From Pseudorhodoplanes sp. (lineage in GTDB: Bacteria > Pseudomonadota > Alphaproteobacteria > Rhizobiales > Xanthobacteraceae): DNA of 64,000 nt. Positions 1 to 9,806 of the stretch are shown here, in pieces. How positions within the stretch are numbered: position 1 is the first letter of the stretch; every line of letters starts with the position of its first letter. Both the position numbers and the translations under genes were made by a program. The notes beneath the pieces were generated by a model. That model was given only the letters and a program-made list of their open reading frames with translations. It was not told the origin of the DNA and made no database searches. Location of the stretch: positions 409,819 to 473,818 of the forward strand of contig JABARS010000001.1 of NCBI GenBank assembly GCA_019187085.1, read 5' to 3'.

Positions 1-66
1 GCCTCAAAATTTGCTGCATCCGTTTGCGCGATCGACAATAGTCAAACGCGCCGTGAATAATCATCA

Positions 67-1863
67 ATGAAGCTTCTACGCCTCTATATGCGGGTTCTCC
101 ACCTTCTCGGCCCGGAAACGCGCCTGGGTTGGTTCCTCGCTCTCGCCAATGTGGCCCTTGCCGCCGCCCAGTTCGCCGAACCCGTGCTGTTTGGCCGCAT
201 AATCGACGCGCTCGCGGGCGCCCAGGGCGGCCGCGGCTCCACGACATGGGATAGCCTGCTGCCGCTGCTGCTGGCCTGGGCTGCGTTCGGGCTTTTCACC
301 ATCGGCTGCGGCGTGGTGGTAGCCTTGTATGCCGACCGGCTCGCGCACCGGCAGCGCCATGCCGTGCTCACCGGCTATTTCGAGCATGTCCTGCAATTGC
401 CGATGTCCTATCACGGCGGCGCCCATTCCGGCCGCCTGATGAAGGTGATGCTGGCGGGCACCGATTCGCTGTGGAGCATCTGGCTGTCGTTCTTCCGCGA
501 GCATTTTGCAGCCTTCGTCGCACTCATCATCCTGCTTCCGCTCTCGCTCATCCTGAACTGGCGGCTGGCGCTGTTGCTGATCGTGCTGTGCGTGCTGTTC
601 GCGGCGCTGACCACGATCGTGCTGCGCAAGACCAACGAGATGCAGACCGCCGTCGAGCGTCACTATTCGGACCTCGCCGAACGGGCCTCGGACGCGCTCG
701 GCAATGTCGCACTGGTTCAGAGCTATGTGCGCATCGAGGCCGAGGTGCTGGCGCTGCGCGACGTCGTCAACCGGCTGCTCGGCGCGCAGATGCCGGTGCT
801 GTCCTGGTGGGCGGTGGTGGCGGTCGCCACGCGCGCATCAACGACCATCACGCTGCTCGCGATCTTCCTTGTCGGCACCTATCTCCTGTTCCGCGATCTC
901 GCCACCCTCGGCGAGATCGTGATGTTCATGAGTTTCGCGACCATGCTGGTGCAGCGCCTTGAACAGGCGGTCGGCTTCGTCAACAAGGTGTTCATGGACG
1001 CACCCCGCCTCGAAGAATTCTTCGAGGTGCTCGATGCCGAACCCGCCGTCCGCGACCGGCCGAACGCAATCGATCCCGGCCGGCTGACCGGCAATGTCGC
1101 ATTCGAAGACGTGTCGTTCTCCTATGACGGCAAGCGGCCGGCTGTCGCCGACCTTGATTTCGTGGCAAAGCCGGGCGACGTCATCGCGCTTGTGGGGCCG
1201 ACCGGTGCCGGCAAGACCACCGCGCTCGCGCTCCTGCACCGCGTGTTCGATCCGCAATCGGGCGGCATCAAGGTTGACGGGATCGACCTGCGCGACATGA
1301 AGCTTGCCGCGCTTCGCCGCAATATCGGCGTCGTGTTCCAGGAAGTGCTGCTGCTCAACCGCTCGGTCGCCGAGAACCTCTATATCGGCAAGCCCGATGC
1401 CACCGAGGAGGAGATGCGCCAGGCGCTGGCGCGCGCGCAGGCGCTCGAATTCGTCGAGCGCAATCCGGAAGGGCTGCAGGCGAGTGTCGGCGAGCGCGGG
1501 CGTTTCCTGTCGGGCGGCGAGCGCCAACGATTGTCGATCGCGCGAGCGCTCCTGAAAAATCCGCCGATCCTCATCCTTGACGAGGCCACGAGCGCGCTCG
1601 ATGCGGCGACCGAAGTCAAGGTGCAGGCCGCGCTCGACGAGGTGATGAAGGACCGCACCACGTTCGTGATCGCGCACCGGCTCGCGACCATCCGCAACGC
1701 CACGAAAATCCTGGTGTTCGCCGCCAGCCGCATCGTGGAAGCCGGCACCTTCGACGAATTGACCGCCCGCGAGGGCCCGTTCGCCGAGCTCGCGCGCAGC
1801 CAGTTCCTCATTCCGAAAGCGCAGCCGCGCCCCGAGCCGGAACCCGACCGCGCCCCGGCCTGA
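67..1863 (+). CDS. ndvA: Cyclic beta-glucan ABC exporter, fused permease and ATPase (NdvA/ChvA type)
   Basis: A 598-residue half-transporter with an N-terminal six-helix exporter domain (about residues 15-320) and a C-terminal ATPase. Walker [10 protein letters not shown] is near residue 378, the signature LSGGERQR near 482 and Walker [12 protein letters not shown] near 500. Members of this family dimerise in the inner membrane and move cyclic beta-1,2-glucan to the periplasm, where it aids osmotic adaptation and host interaction in rhizobia. Length and start ([11 protein letters not shown]) match NdvA/ChvA. It stands alone, convergent with a thiolase gene 8 bp downstream. The substrate is inferred from family resemblance; a lipid A or other polysaccharide exporter is possible. 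Confidence 0.85.
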   Translation: MKLLRLYMRVLHLLGPETRLGWFLALANVALAAAQFAEPVLFGRIIDALAGAQGGRGSTTWDSLLPLLLAWAAFGLFTIGCGVVVALYADRLAHRQRHAVLTGYFEHVLQLPMSYHGGAHSGRLMKVMLAGTDSLWSIWLSFFREHFAAFVALIILLPLSLILNWRLALLLIVLCVLFAALTTIVLRKTNEMQTAVERHYSDLAERASDALGNVALVQSYVRIEAEVLALRDVVNRLLGAQMPVLSWWAVVAVATRASTTITLLAIFLVGTYLLFRDLATLGEIVMFMSFATMLVQRLEQAVGFVNKVFMDAPRLEEFFEVLDAEPAVRDRPNAIDPGRLTGNVAFEDVSFSYDGKRPAVADLDFVAKPGDVIALVGPTGAGKTTALALLHRVFDPQSGGIKVDGIDLRDMKLAALRRNIGVVFQEVLLLNRSVAENLYIGKPDATEEEMRQALARAQALEFVERNPEGLQASVGERGRFLSGGERQRLSIARALLKNPPILILDEATSALDAATEVKVQAALDEVMKDRTTFVIAHRLATIRNATKILVFAASRIVEAGTFDELTAREGPFAELARSQFLIPKAQPRPEPEPDRAPA

Positions 1864-1870
1864 ATACGCC

Positions 1871-3037
1871 TCAGCGAATGCGTTCGAGGATGCTCACGTA
1901 ATTAGCGACCGCCGCGCCGCCCATGTTGAAAATGCCGGCGAGCCTTGCGTCCTTAACCTGGAAGTCGCCGGCCTGGCCGGTGAGTTGCATTGTGCACAGA
2001 GCGTGCATCGAGACGCCGGTGGCGCCGATCGGATGACCCTTGGCTTTCAGCCCGCCGGAGGGATTGACCGGCAGGCGGCCGGTCTTCTGCGTGATGCCTT
2101 CGGCGATCACGCGCGCGCCCTGACCTTCGGGCGCAAGGCCCATCGCTTCATATTCGATCAGTTCGGCGATCGTGAAACAGTCGTGCGTCTCCACGAACGA
2201 CAGGTCGGACAGCGTGACGCCGGCTTTCGCCAGCGCGTCCTTCCAGGCGTGCGCGCAGCCCTCGAACTTGAGGATGTCGCGCCGGGCCATCGGCAGGAAG
2301 TCCTGCATGTGGGAGGCGGCGCGGAACACGATCGCCTTTTTCATCTGCAGCGCTGTTTCCACGTCGGCCAGCACGACGGCGGCCGCGCCGTCGGAAACGA
2401 GTGAGCAGTCCGTGCGCTTGAGCGGACCGGCCACGAACGGGTTCTTGTCGCTCTCGGTGCGGCAGAAATCGTAGCCGAGATCCTTGCGGAATTGCGCGAA
2501 CGGGTTGCCGACGCCGTTCTTGTGGTTTTTCGCCGCGATCATGGCGAGCGCGTCGGACTGGTCGCCGTATTTCTGGAAATAAAGGCCCGCGATCTTGCCA
2601 AAGATGCCGGCAAAGCCGCCCTCGATATTGGCCTCCTCGCGCACATAGGAGGCTTTCAGGAGGTTGCGGCCGATTTCCGGCCCCGGCGTCGTCGTCATCT
2701 GCTCCACGCCGACCACAAGCACGATGCGGGCGGCGCGGGCCTCGATGCTCTTGAGCCCCTGATGGACGGCGGCGGAACCCGTGGCGCAGGCATTCTCGAC
2801 CCGGATGGCGCGCTTGAAGCGCAGGTCCGGCGAGGCCTGCAGCACCAGCGAGGCGGTGAAATCCTGCGCCGAGAAGCCGGCATTGAAATGTCCGAGCACG
2901 ATCTCGTCGACGTCGCGCGCCGCAATCCCGGCGTCCGCCAGTGCGTCGCCGGCGACGCGGACGATCAGGCTCTCCACGCTCTCACTGTCGAGCTTGCCGA
3001 AGGGGGTATGCGCAATGCCTACGATACAGGCGGTCAT
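1871..3037 (-). CDS. Thiolase family protein (acetyl-CoA acetyltransferase / SCP2-type)
   Basis: A 388-residue condensing enzyme with the usual thiolase landmarks: a nucleophilic Cys in VENACATGSAAV near residue 88, the FVETHDCFT block, and the C-terminal GHPIGATG glycine loop. It resembles the SCP2-thiolase branch, which often lacks the usual C-terminal catalytic Cys. Here the end reads FNMGGAAVANYVS, with no CxGGGxG motif. It would cleave or form 3-oxoacyl-CoA in fatty acid or 3-hydroxybutyrate turnover. It is monocistronic and convergent with the ABC exporter. The exact substrate chain length cannot be read from the sequence. Confidence 0.85.
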   Translation of the reverse strand: MTACIVGIAHTPFGKLDSESVESLIVRVAGDALADAGIAARDVDEIVLGHFNAGFSAQDFTASLVLQASPDLRFKRAIRVENACATGSAAVHQGLKSIEARAARIVLVVGVEQMTTTPGPEIGRNLLKASYVREEANIEGGFAGIFGKIAGLYFQKYGDQSDALAMIAAKNHKNGVGNPFAQFRKDLGYDFCRTESDKNPFVAGPLKRTDCSLVSDGAAAVVLADVETALQMKKAIVFRAASHMQDFLPMARRDILKFEGCAHAWKDALAKAGVTLSDLSFVETHDCFTIAELIEYEAMGLAPEGQGARVIAEGITQKTGRLPVNPSGGLKAKGHPIGATGVSMHALCTMQLTGQAGDFQVKDARLAGIFNMGGAAVANYVSILERIR

Positions 3038-3229
3038 TGGAGGTTTCCCTGGAATGCGTCTCTGCCGGACCTTGCCGAACTTTGGTCGCTTTCTTGGGGA
3101 ATTAGCACGCTTCGAGGCACAAAAACAGCGCGGTTGGGAACGGCCACTTTGCGTTCCGGGCTGCCTTTGGGCTAGATATTCAGCGATTTCGCAGGCTCAC
3201 GCGAAAAACTCGAAGGATCGGCAGACCCT

Positions 3230-4696
3230 GTGACCTTCGCCCCGCGGCTGTTCCGACATTCACCGATCCTTGCAACCTTCCTTGCCGGCTTTCTTGCCGG
3301 TCTGGCGCCGCTGTCGCTTGCGGCAACCGGAACCGCATCGGCGGAGGCGTTGCTCCTGATCGAGGCCGACACCGGCAGGGTCCTGCACGCGGAAAACGCC
3401 ACCCAGCCCTGGTACCCGGCCTCGGTCACCAAGCTGATGACCGCCTATGTCACCTTGCGCGCGGTGCGCGAACGGCGCCTGACCCTCGATACGCTGCTGC
3501 CGGTCTCCGCCAATGCCGCCGCCCAGGCGCCCTCGAAAATGGGCTTCAAGCCCGGCACCACCGTCACCGTCGACAACGCGCTGAAGATGCTGATGGTGAA
3601 ATCGGCCAACGACGTTGCCGTGGTCCTCGCCGAAGGCGTATCGGGATCGATCTCGAAATTCGCCGACGAAATGAACCGCGCCGCACAGCGGCTCGGCATG
3701 AAGCAGACGACCTACGTCAATCCCAACGGCCTGCCGGCCGACGCCCAGGTCACCTCGGCGCGCGATCAGGCGATCCTGGCGCGCGCCATCTTTCGCGAGT
3801 TTCCCGAATACGAACTCTACTGGCACATCTCCGCGATCAAGTTCGGTCGCCGGGTCATGCGCAACTACAACACGCTGATCGATCGCTATCCCGGCGCCGA
3901 CGGCATGAAGACCGGGTTCATCTGCGCCTCCGGCTTCAACCTCGTGGCTTCGGCGACGCGCAACGGCAAGCGGCTGATCGCGGTCGTGCTCGGCGCGGCG
4001 TCCGGTCCGGTACGTGCGGTCAAGGCGGCGCAGATGCTGGAGCGCGGCTTCACCAACGGCGGCTTCAGTTGGCTTGCGCCCTCGCTCGGCACAGTCGAGG
4101 CGCTGGTGCCGGTCAACGCCGCCCCGCCCAATCTGCGCGACGAGATGTGCGGCAAGCATCGCAAGCGCCCTGCCGCCGAATCCGAGGACGAGGAATCCGA
4201 CGAGACGATCACCAATACCCAGATCGATTCCGGCTCCCCGCACGCGATCAATCTCACGAACCTGCGCGGAACGATTTCAAAGCCGTCGAGCCTGCTCGGC
4301 CCGCTGACGCCATCGATGGAGCCGATCGTCGTGTTTGCCGGACCACCGAAGAGCAAGACGGCGCCGGCAGTTGCGGCTCCGAAACCGAAAAAGGGAACAA
4401 CGACGGCGGCCGCCGCGCCCGGCGCGGCCGCCCCGACGACACCCGCAGCCGTCGCCGCGCCTGCCTTTGCGCCAACGCCGCCGGCCTATCCCTCGACCGC
4501 CGCTTTCAGCCCGGCCAGCGCGCCCGCGCCGGGCGCGGCGGTCCCGACACCGCGGCCCAAACCACCGGCTACCGCAGCGAAGCCGAAAACCGGTGCCGCC
4601 ACGCCCGCACCGCAGGCCGCCGCCGCGCCAAAGCCGGCACCGAAGCCTGTATCGGCGGCGACACCCAAGCCCGCAAGCGCGCCGGCAAACCGGTGA
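3230..4696 (+). CDS. D-alanyl-D-alanine carboxypeptidase (peptidase S11, DacA/DacF type)
   Basis: A low-molecular-weight penicillin-binding protein of 488 residues with a signal peptide (residues 1-38, ending TASAEA) starting at a GTG codon. The three active-site motifs are all present: SVTK at 65-68, SAN at 125-127 and KTG at 227-229. After the catalytic domain (to about residue 290) comes a long Pro/Ala/Lys-rich tail, probably disordered and not the usual PBP5 beta domain. It trims the terminal D-Ala of peptidoglycan stem peptides in the periplasm. The stop codon overlaps the start of the CobW-type gene in a GTGA, so the two are translationally coupled. Confidence 0.9.
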   Translation: MTFAPRLFRHSPILATFLAGFLAGLAPLSLAATGTASAEALLLIEADTGRVLHAENATQPWYPASVTKLMTAYVTLRAVRERRLTLDTLLPVSANAAAQAPSKMGFKPGTTVTVDNALKMLMVKSANDVAVVLAEGVSGSISKFADEMNRAAQRLGMKQTTYVNPNGLPADAQVTSARDQAILARAIFREFPEYELYWHISAIKFGRRVMRNYNTLIDRYPGADGMKTGFICASGFNLVASATRNGKRLIAVVLGAASGPVRAVKAAQMLERGFTNGGFSWLAPSLGTVEALVPVNAAPPNLRDEMCGKHRKRPAAESEDEESDETITNTQIDSGSPHAINLTNLRGTISKPSSLLGPLTPSMEPIVVFAGPPKSKTAPAVAAPKPKKGTTTAAAAPGAAAPTTPAAVAAPAFAPTPPAYPSTAAFSPASAPAPGAAVPTPRPKPPATAAKPKTGAATPAPQAAAAPKPAPKPVSAATPKPASAPANR

Positions 4697-5832
4697 ACGA
4701 AACGTCCGCCCGACCGCGCGGGCCCGTCGCCCCGCTGCCGCTGACCGTGCTGACCGGCTTCCTCGGCGCCGGCAAAACGACGCTGCTCAACCGTCTGCTG
4801 AAGGATCCCGCGCTCGCCGGCACGGCGGTGATCGTCAATGAATTCGGCGAAGTACCGCTCGACCATCTGATGGTCGAGCGCATCGACGACAATCTGGTCG
4901 TGCTGTCGAGCGGCTGCCTGTGCTGCACCCTGCGCGGCGATCTCGTCACCGCGCTCGAAAAGCTGCTGCGCGATCTCGACAACGGGCGCATCAGCTTCAC
5001 GCGCGTGCTGCTCGAGACCACCGGCCTCGCCGATCCGGCCCCGATCCTGCAGACGGCGATGTCGCACCCCTATCTCGTGCTGCGCTTCCGGCTCGACGGC
5101 GTCATCGCCACGGTCGATGCGGTCAACGGCATGGCAACGCTCGACGAGCATCCCGAGGCGGTCAAGCAGGCCGCCGTCGCCGACCGGATCGTTCTGACCA
5201 AGACCGACCTTCTGGTCACCGAGGACGCGCGGGCTCATGCCGCACGCCTGCGGGCGCGGCTGCATACGCTCAACCCGGCCGCCTCCGTGCTCGATGCCGC
5301 GGCCGGCGAGGCCGTGCCGGCGCGCCTGCTCGATTGCGGCCTCTACAATCCCGCAACCAAGAGCGCCGACGTCGAGCGCTGGCTCGCGGAAGAGGCCTAT
5401 GCCGCCGCGCACGATCACGATCATCATGACCATCACCATGACGTTAACCGCCACGACGATCGCGTGCGCGCGTTCTGCCTGACCACCGACGCCGCCATAC
5501 CGACCGCAATCCTCGACCTGTTCCTCGAATTGCTGCGCTCGATGCACGGGCCAAAATTGCTGCGGTTCAAGGCGATCGTGAAGCTTGCGGAGTCGCCCGA
5601 CGCGCCAATCGTCCTGCACGGCGTCCAGCATGTGCTGCATCCGCCCGCCCAGCTTCCGGCCTGGCCGGACGGCGACCGCCGCAGCCGCCTCGTCTTCATC
5701 GTGCGCGACATCGAGGAACGCACGATCCGCGAGTTGTTCGACGCCTTCCTCGGCACCCCCGCGCCCGACCGGCCCGACCGCGCCGCGCTGATCGACAATC
5801 CGCTGGTGCCGTTCGGCGGCCGCGACCGCTAG
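4693..5832 (+). CDS. CobW/COG0523 family GTPase, metal chaperone
   Basis: A 379-residue G3E-family GTPase. It has the P-loop GFLGAGKTT at 22-30, the metal-binding CLCC at 75-78, an NEFGE switch, and a His-rich stretch (HDHDHHDHHHD) near 240 between the GTPase and the CobW C-terminal domain. Such proteins deliver Zn, Co or Fe to client enzymes. The GTG start lies in the stop codon of the upstream carboxypeptidase gene, so they form an operon. The His run favours zinc or nickel/cobalt handling, but the metal cannot be fixed from sequence. An alternative in-frame start far upstream would run through the carboxypeptidase gene and is rejected. Confidence 0.85.
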   Translation: MNETSARPRGPVAPLPLTVLTGFLGAGKTTLLNRLLKDPALAGTAVIVNEFGEVPLDHLMVERIDDNLVVLSSGCLCCTLRGDLVTALEKLLRDLDNGRISFTRVLLETTGLADPAPILQTAMSHPYLVLRFRLDGVIATVDAVNGMATLDEHPEAVKQAAVADRIVLTKTDLLVTEDARAHAARLRARLHTLNPAASVLDAAAGEAVPARLLDCGLYNPATKSADVERWLAEEAYAAAHDHDHHDHHHDVNRHDDRVRAFCLTTDAAIPTAILDLFLELLRSMHGPKLLRFKAIVKLAESPDAPIVLHGVQHVLHPPAQLPAWPDGDRRSRLVFIVRDIEERTIRELFDAFLGTPAPDRPDRAALIDNPLVPFGGRDR

Positions 5833-5915
5833 CGCACCCGGCGCTCAAAGCGACATCGCGCCCCTTGCCACCGCACGGCGACTCTTCGATGTTAGCGGCC
5901 GCGTCGGAGCCGACC

Positions 5916-7715
5916 ATGGGATTTTTCGGACAGATCTGGAGCGATGCGGTTTTCCTGCGCGGAGCGCTGCGCTCGCTACGGATGACCACGCACATCGCGC
6001 GCAATCCGACACGCGTCTTTCCCGACGTGGTCGAGGAGCTGGCGACGCGCTTCGGCGAGGCGCCGGCCTTGCTCTCGGAGCGCGAGCATTTCAGCTATCG
6101 TCAATTATTCGAGCGCTCCAACCGCTATTCGCGCTGGGCCCTGCAGCACGGTGTCGCCAAAGGCGAGGCCGTCTGCCTGCTCATGCCCAACCGGCCGGAA
6201 TTTCTGGCGATCTGGATCGGCGTCACGCGGGTCGGCGGCATCACCGCCCTGCTCAACACCAACCTTGTCGGCCCTTCGCTCGCGCACTGCATCGAGGTCG
6301 CGCGACCCAAACATATCATCGTCGCCGCCGAGCTCGCCTCACACCTGATCGGCACGCTGCCGCTGCTCAAATGCAAGCCTACGATCTGGGTCCATGGCGA
6401 AAGCACGCAACACTGGCCGCGTATCGATCATCAGATCGAGCAGCATGACGGCCGTGCGCTTGAAGTGCACGAACGCCGCGCTCTGACCATCGAGGACCGC
6501 GCGCTCTACATCTACACCTCCGGCACGACCGGCCTGCCGAAGGCGGCCAATGTCAATCATTACCGCGTCATGCTTGCGTCCTACGGCTTCGCCGGCGTCA
6601 TGGGCACGCGCGCGAGCGACCGCATGTACAATTGCCTGCCAATGTATCACACGGTCGGCGGACTGTGCGCCACCGGCTCGCTCCTGGTGCAGGGCGGCTC
6701 GGTCGTGTTGCGCGAACGCTTTTCGGCGCGCGAATTCTGGGACGACATCGCGCGCAACGAATGCACGCTCGTACAATATATCGGTGAGCTGTGCCGCTAT
6801 CTTCTCAACAACCCGCCGCATCCCAACGAGCATAACCACAAGCTGCGGCTCGCCTGCGGCAACGGATTGCGGCCCGACATCTGGGAAACGTTCCGCGACC
6901 GGTTCCGGATTCCGCTGATCCTGGAATTCTATGCCGCGACCGAAGGCAATGTGATGATGTTCAATTTCGAGGGCAAGACCGGCGCCATCGGCCGCCTGCC
7001 CTGGTTCATGGAAAGCCGCTTTCCGGTCGCGGTCGTCAAATTCGACGTCGAGAAGGAGCAGCCGATACGCGGCCCCGACGGCTTCTGCATCAAGTGCGAT
7101 CCCGACGAGGCGGGCGAGGCGATCGGCAAGATCGTCAACGATCCCAACCGGCCGAGCGGGCGCTTCGAAGGCTATGCGCGCAGCGAGGATGGCGAGAAGA
7201 AGATCCTGCGCGACGTGTTCGAGAAAGGCGACGCCTGGTTCCGCACCGGCGACCTCATGCGCAAGGATCGCAACGGCTATTTCTATTTCGTCGACCGCAT
7301 CGGCGACACCTTCCGCTGGAAGGGCGAGAACGTCTCCACGACCGAAGTCGCCGAGGCGATCAACGCGTTCCCCGGGATCACCGACACCACGGTCTATGGC
7401 GTACACGTGCCCGGCCGCGAAGGCCGCGCCGGCATGGCTGCGATCGTATGCGAGGGCGAGTGCGTGCTGTCCGACCTGCACGCGCATCTGCAGCGCCGGC
7501 TACCGGACTATGCGCGTCCGCTCTTTCTGCGCATCCGCAAGAGCATCGACGTGACCGCAACCTTCAAGCAGAAGAAGATCAATCTGGTCGCGCAGGGCTT
7601 CGATCCCGGCCAGATCGACGACCCGCTGTTCTTCAACGATCCGCAGACCCACGCCTTCCTGCCGCTCGATGCCGCGCTCTATGAGCGCATCCAGTCCGGC
7701 ACGATGCGCGTCTGA
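5916..7715 (+). CDS. Long-chain acyl-CoA synthetase, FATP/FadD type
   Basis: A 599-residue AMP-forming ligase. The adenylate motif IYTSGTTGLPKAA lies near residue 195 and the C-terminal lid has FRWKGENVSTTEV. It most resembles the fatty-acid-transport-protein (FATP/ACSVL) branch, which activates long or very long chain fatty acids to CoA thioesters at the inner membrane. The start is the third in-frame ATG (MGFFGQIW), which matches the family's usual beginning; two earlier ATGs would add 9 or 17 unrelated residues. It follows the CobW-type gene by about 80 bp and precedes a DUF924 gene in the same direction. Confidence 0.85.
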   Translation: MGFFGQIWSDAVFLRGALRSLRMTTHIARNPTRVFPDVVEELATRFGEAPALLSEREHFSYRQLFERSNRYSRWALQHGVAKGEAVCLLMPNRPEFLAIWIGVTRVGGITALLNTNLVGPSLAHCIEVARPKHIIVAAELASHLIGTLPLLKCKPTIWVHGESTQHWPRIDHQIEQHDGRALEVHERRALTIEDRALYIYTSGTTGLPKAANVNHYRVMLASYGFAGVMGTRASDRMYNCLPMYHTVGGLCATGSLLVQGGSVVLRERFSAREFWDDIARNECTLVQYIGELCRYLLNNPPHPNEHNHKLRLACGNGLRPDIWETFRDRFRIPLILEFYAATEGNVMMFNFEGKTGAIGRLPWFMESRFPVAVVKFDVEKEQPIRGPDGFCIKCDPDEAGEAIGKIVNDPNRPSGRFEGYARSEDGEKKILRDVFEKGDAWFRTGDLMRKDRNGYFYFVDRIGDTFRWKGENVSTTEVAEAINAFPGITDTTVYGVHVPGREGRAGMAAIVCEGECVLSDLHAHLQRRLPDYARPLFLRIRKSIDVTATFKQKKINLVAQGFDPGQIDDPLFFNDPQTHAFLPLDAALYERIQSGTMRV

Positions 7716-7728
7716 CAGGACGGCCCAG

Positions 7729-8283
7729 ATGTCGGAAGAGACCATCGAGCGCCCGGAAGCCATCATCTCGTTCTGGCAGGAAGCCGGACCGCAGCGCTGG
7801 TTCGTGCGCGAGGTGGCCTTCGACGAGACGATCCGCAGCCGCTTTCTGCGGACGCATGAGAAAGCGGCGGCCGGCGCATCCGCAGACTGGGCGAAGGAGC
7901 CGCAGGGGACGCTCGCGCTCCTGCTCCTGCTCGACCAGTTCCCGCGCAACATGTTCCGCGGCGAGGCGCGCGCTTTCGCCACCGACGCACAGGCGCGCGC
8001 CATCGCCAACGTGGCGATCGCGCGCGGCGACGATCTGGCCGTGCCGCCCGCGCTGCGCAGCTTCTTCTACCTGCCGCTGATGCATTCGGAAGACATCCGC
8101 GACCAGGAGCGCTGCGTCGTACTCTGTCAGGCGGCGCGGAACCCGGACGGACTGCGCTACGCCGTCATCCATGCCGAGGCGATCCGGCGATTCGGGCGCT
8201 TTCCCCACCGCAATACTGCGCTTAGCCGGCCGACAACGGCGGCCGAGCAGGCCTATCTCGATGCCGACGGCTTCAAGGGCTGA
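7729..8283 (+). CDS. DUF924 family protein
   Basis: A 184-residue soluble protein of the DUF924 family, recognised by FWQEAGPQRWF at the start, LLLLDQFPRNMFRG in the middle, FFYLPLMHSED, and the ending GRFPHRNTALSRPTT. The fold is tetratricopeptide-like in known structures and no activity is established. The start MSEETIERP sits 14 bp after the acyl-CoA synthetase stop, so it is probably in the same transcript. A conserved Arg/His-rich patch suggests binding of an anionic ligand, but this is only inference. Confidence 0.85.
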   Translation: MSEETIERPEAIISFWQEAGPQRWFVREVAFDETIRSRFLRTHEKAAAGASADWAKEPQGTLALLLLLDQFPRNMFRGEARAFATDAQARAIANVAIARGDDLAVPPALRSFFYLPLMHSEDIRDQERCVVLCQAARNPDGLRYAVIHAEAIRRFGRFPHRNTALSRPTTAAEQAYLDADGFKG

Positions 8284-8415
8284 GCGCGCGGCTGCGACCT
8301 CCAACAAAGTGTTAACGCTTCCTTGCTAAATCTGGCGGCGCCGACACAGCGAGGTCGGCGGACGGCCGCTTGCGCTTCGGCGCGCGGCACGCCGGCAAGC
8401 ACCCGGGAGGCTCTT

Positions 8416-9801
8416 TTGGCTTTGGCGGATTCCCGGCAGGCGGACATGCCGTGGCGGTCGCTTGCCGCGTTCGCGACGCGCCTGCGTGCCTGGTTCGCCG
8501 ACGGCGCCGACCGCTCGATCGCCCAGCGCATGGCCGGGGCGGCTTTCGCCATCCGCATCGGCGGCGCGGGCCTTGCCTATGCATTGCAGATCCTGCTCGC
8601 GCGCTGGATGGGCAGCAGCGAGTTCGGCATTTTCGTCTATGTCTGGACCTGGGTGATGCTGATCGGCGCGCTCGTTGATATCGGGCTCGCCTCCGCCGCC
8701 CAGCGTTTCATCCCGCAATACACCCAGCGCGGCGAGCGCGCGCATCTGCGCGGCTATCTTGCCGCGAGCCGCTGGCTGACCTTCGGCATCGGCACTGCGG
8801 TTGCCGTGGCCGGCGCCCTCGTCGTCCACCTGCTCCAGCCCTGGCTCGACGAGGCGACGCTCGTGCCGCTCGCCGTCGCCTGCATCTGCCTGCCGGTCTA
8901 TGGCGTCATGAATGTGCAGGACGGCATCGCGCGCTCCTACAACTGGGCCGCGCTCGCATTGCTGCCGCCCTACATCCTGCGCCCGCTCGCCGTGATCGCG
9001 CTGATGGGCGGCGCCTGGCTGGCCGGCCTGCCGGCGGATGCCGTCACCGCCATCGCCATCGCTGCGATCGCGCTGTGGCTCACCGCACTCGGCCAGACGC
9101 TGCTGCTCAACCGCCGGCTGCGTCGCACCGTGGAGCCGGGCGAGCGGCGTTACGCGGCGAAGGACTGGTTCGCCGTCTCGGTACCGATGTTCGCAATCGA
9201 CGGTCTTTATTGCCTGCTGATGTATATCGACATCCTCATGCTCAAGGCGTTCGTCACGCCCGAGGACATCGGCATCTATTATGCCGCGTCGAAGACGCTG
9301 GCGCTGATCGTCTTCGTGCATTTCGCCGTCACGTCCGCGACCGCACACCGGTTCAGCGAATATCATGTCGGCGGCGACCGTGAGCGCCTGCGCGCCTTCC
9401 TGCGCGATGCGGTGCGCTGGACGTTCTGGCCTTCTCTTGCCGCCGCCATGGCGTTTCTTGCGCTCGGCTGGCCGCTGCTTTCGCTGTTCGGCAAGACGTT
9501 CGTCTCCGGCTACCCGCTGATGTTCATCTTCGCGGTCGGGCTTCTGGCGCGCGCGGCGATCGGGCCGGCCGGGCGCTTCCTCGTCATGCTCGGCGAGCAG
9601 CGCGCATGCGCCTTTGTCGCGGCCGCGGCTCTCGCGACCAACCTCGTCCTCAATCTCCTGCTGATCCCGCCGTTCGGCGTGACCGGCGCGGCGGTCGCGC
9701 TTTCAAGCGCTTATATGCTTGAATCGATCCTGCTGGCCGCGATCGCGCGCCGGCGGCTCGGCTTCCACCTGTTCATCTTCGGCGGGTCGCGGAGCGGTTG
9801 A
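8416..9801 (+). CDS. Polysaccharide flippase (Wzx / MOP superfamily)
   Basis: A multi-spanning membrane protein of about 461 residues with some 12-14 hydrophobic helices, typical of the MOP/Wzx lipid-linked oligosaccharide flippases. I chose a TTG start because GGGAGG lies 5 bp upstream; an ATG ten codons later (MPWRSL) is the conservative alternative and has no comparable ribosome site. The gene overlaps the region of the next gene's start (its stop is 5 bp before the next ATG), and that neighbour is a GNAT-fold enzyme common in exopolysaccharide loci. Together they suggest a surface glycan function, although no glycosyltransferase is present nearby. Confidence 0.8.
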   Translation: MALADSRQADMPWRSLAAFATRLRAWFADGADRSIAQRMAGAAFAIRIGGAGLAYALQILLARWMGSSEFGIFVYVWTWVMLIGALVDIGLASAAQRFIPQYTQRGERAHLRGYLAASRWLTFGIGTAVAVAGALVVHLLQPWLDEATLVPLAVACICLPVYGVMNVQDGIARSYNWAALALLPPYILRPLAVIALMGGAWLAGLPADAVTAIAIAAIALWLTALGQTLLLNRRLRRTVEPGERRYAAKDWFAVSVPMFAIDGLYCLLMYIDILMLKAFVTPEDIGIYYAASKTLALIVFVHFAVTSATAHRFSEYHVGGDRERLRAFLRDAVRWTFWPSLAAAMAFLALGWPLLSLFGKTFVSGYPLMFIFAVGLLARAAIGPAGRFLVMLGEQRACAFVAAAALATNLVLNLLLIPPFGVTGAAVALSSAYMLESILLAAIARRRLGFHLFIFGGSRSG

Positions 9802-9806
9802 GAGCC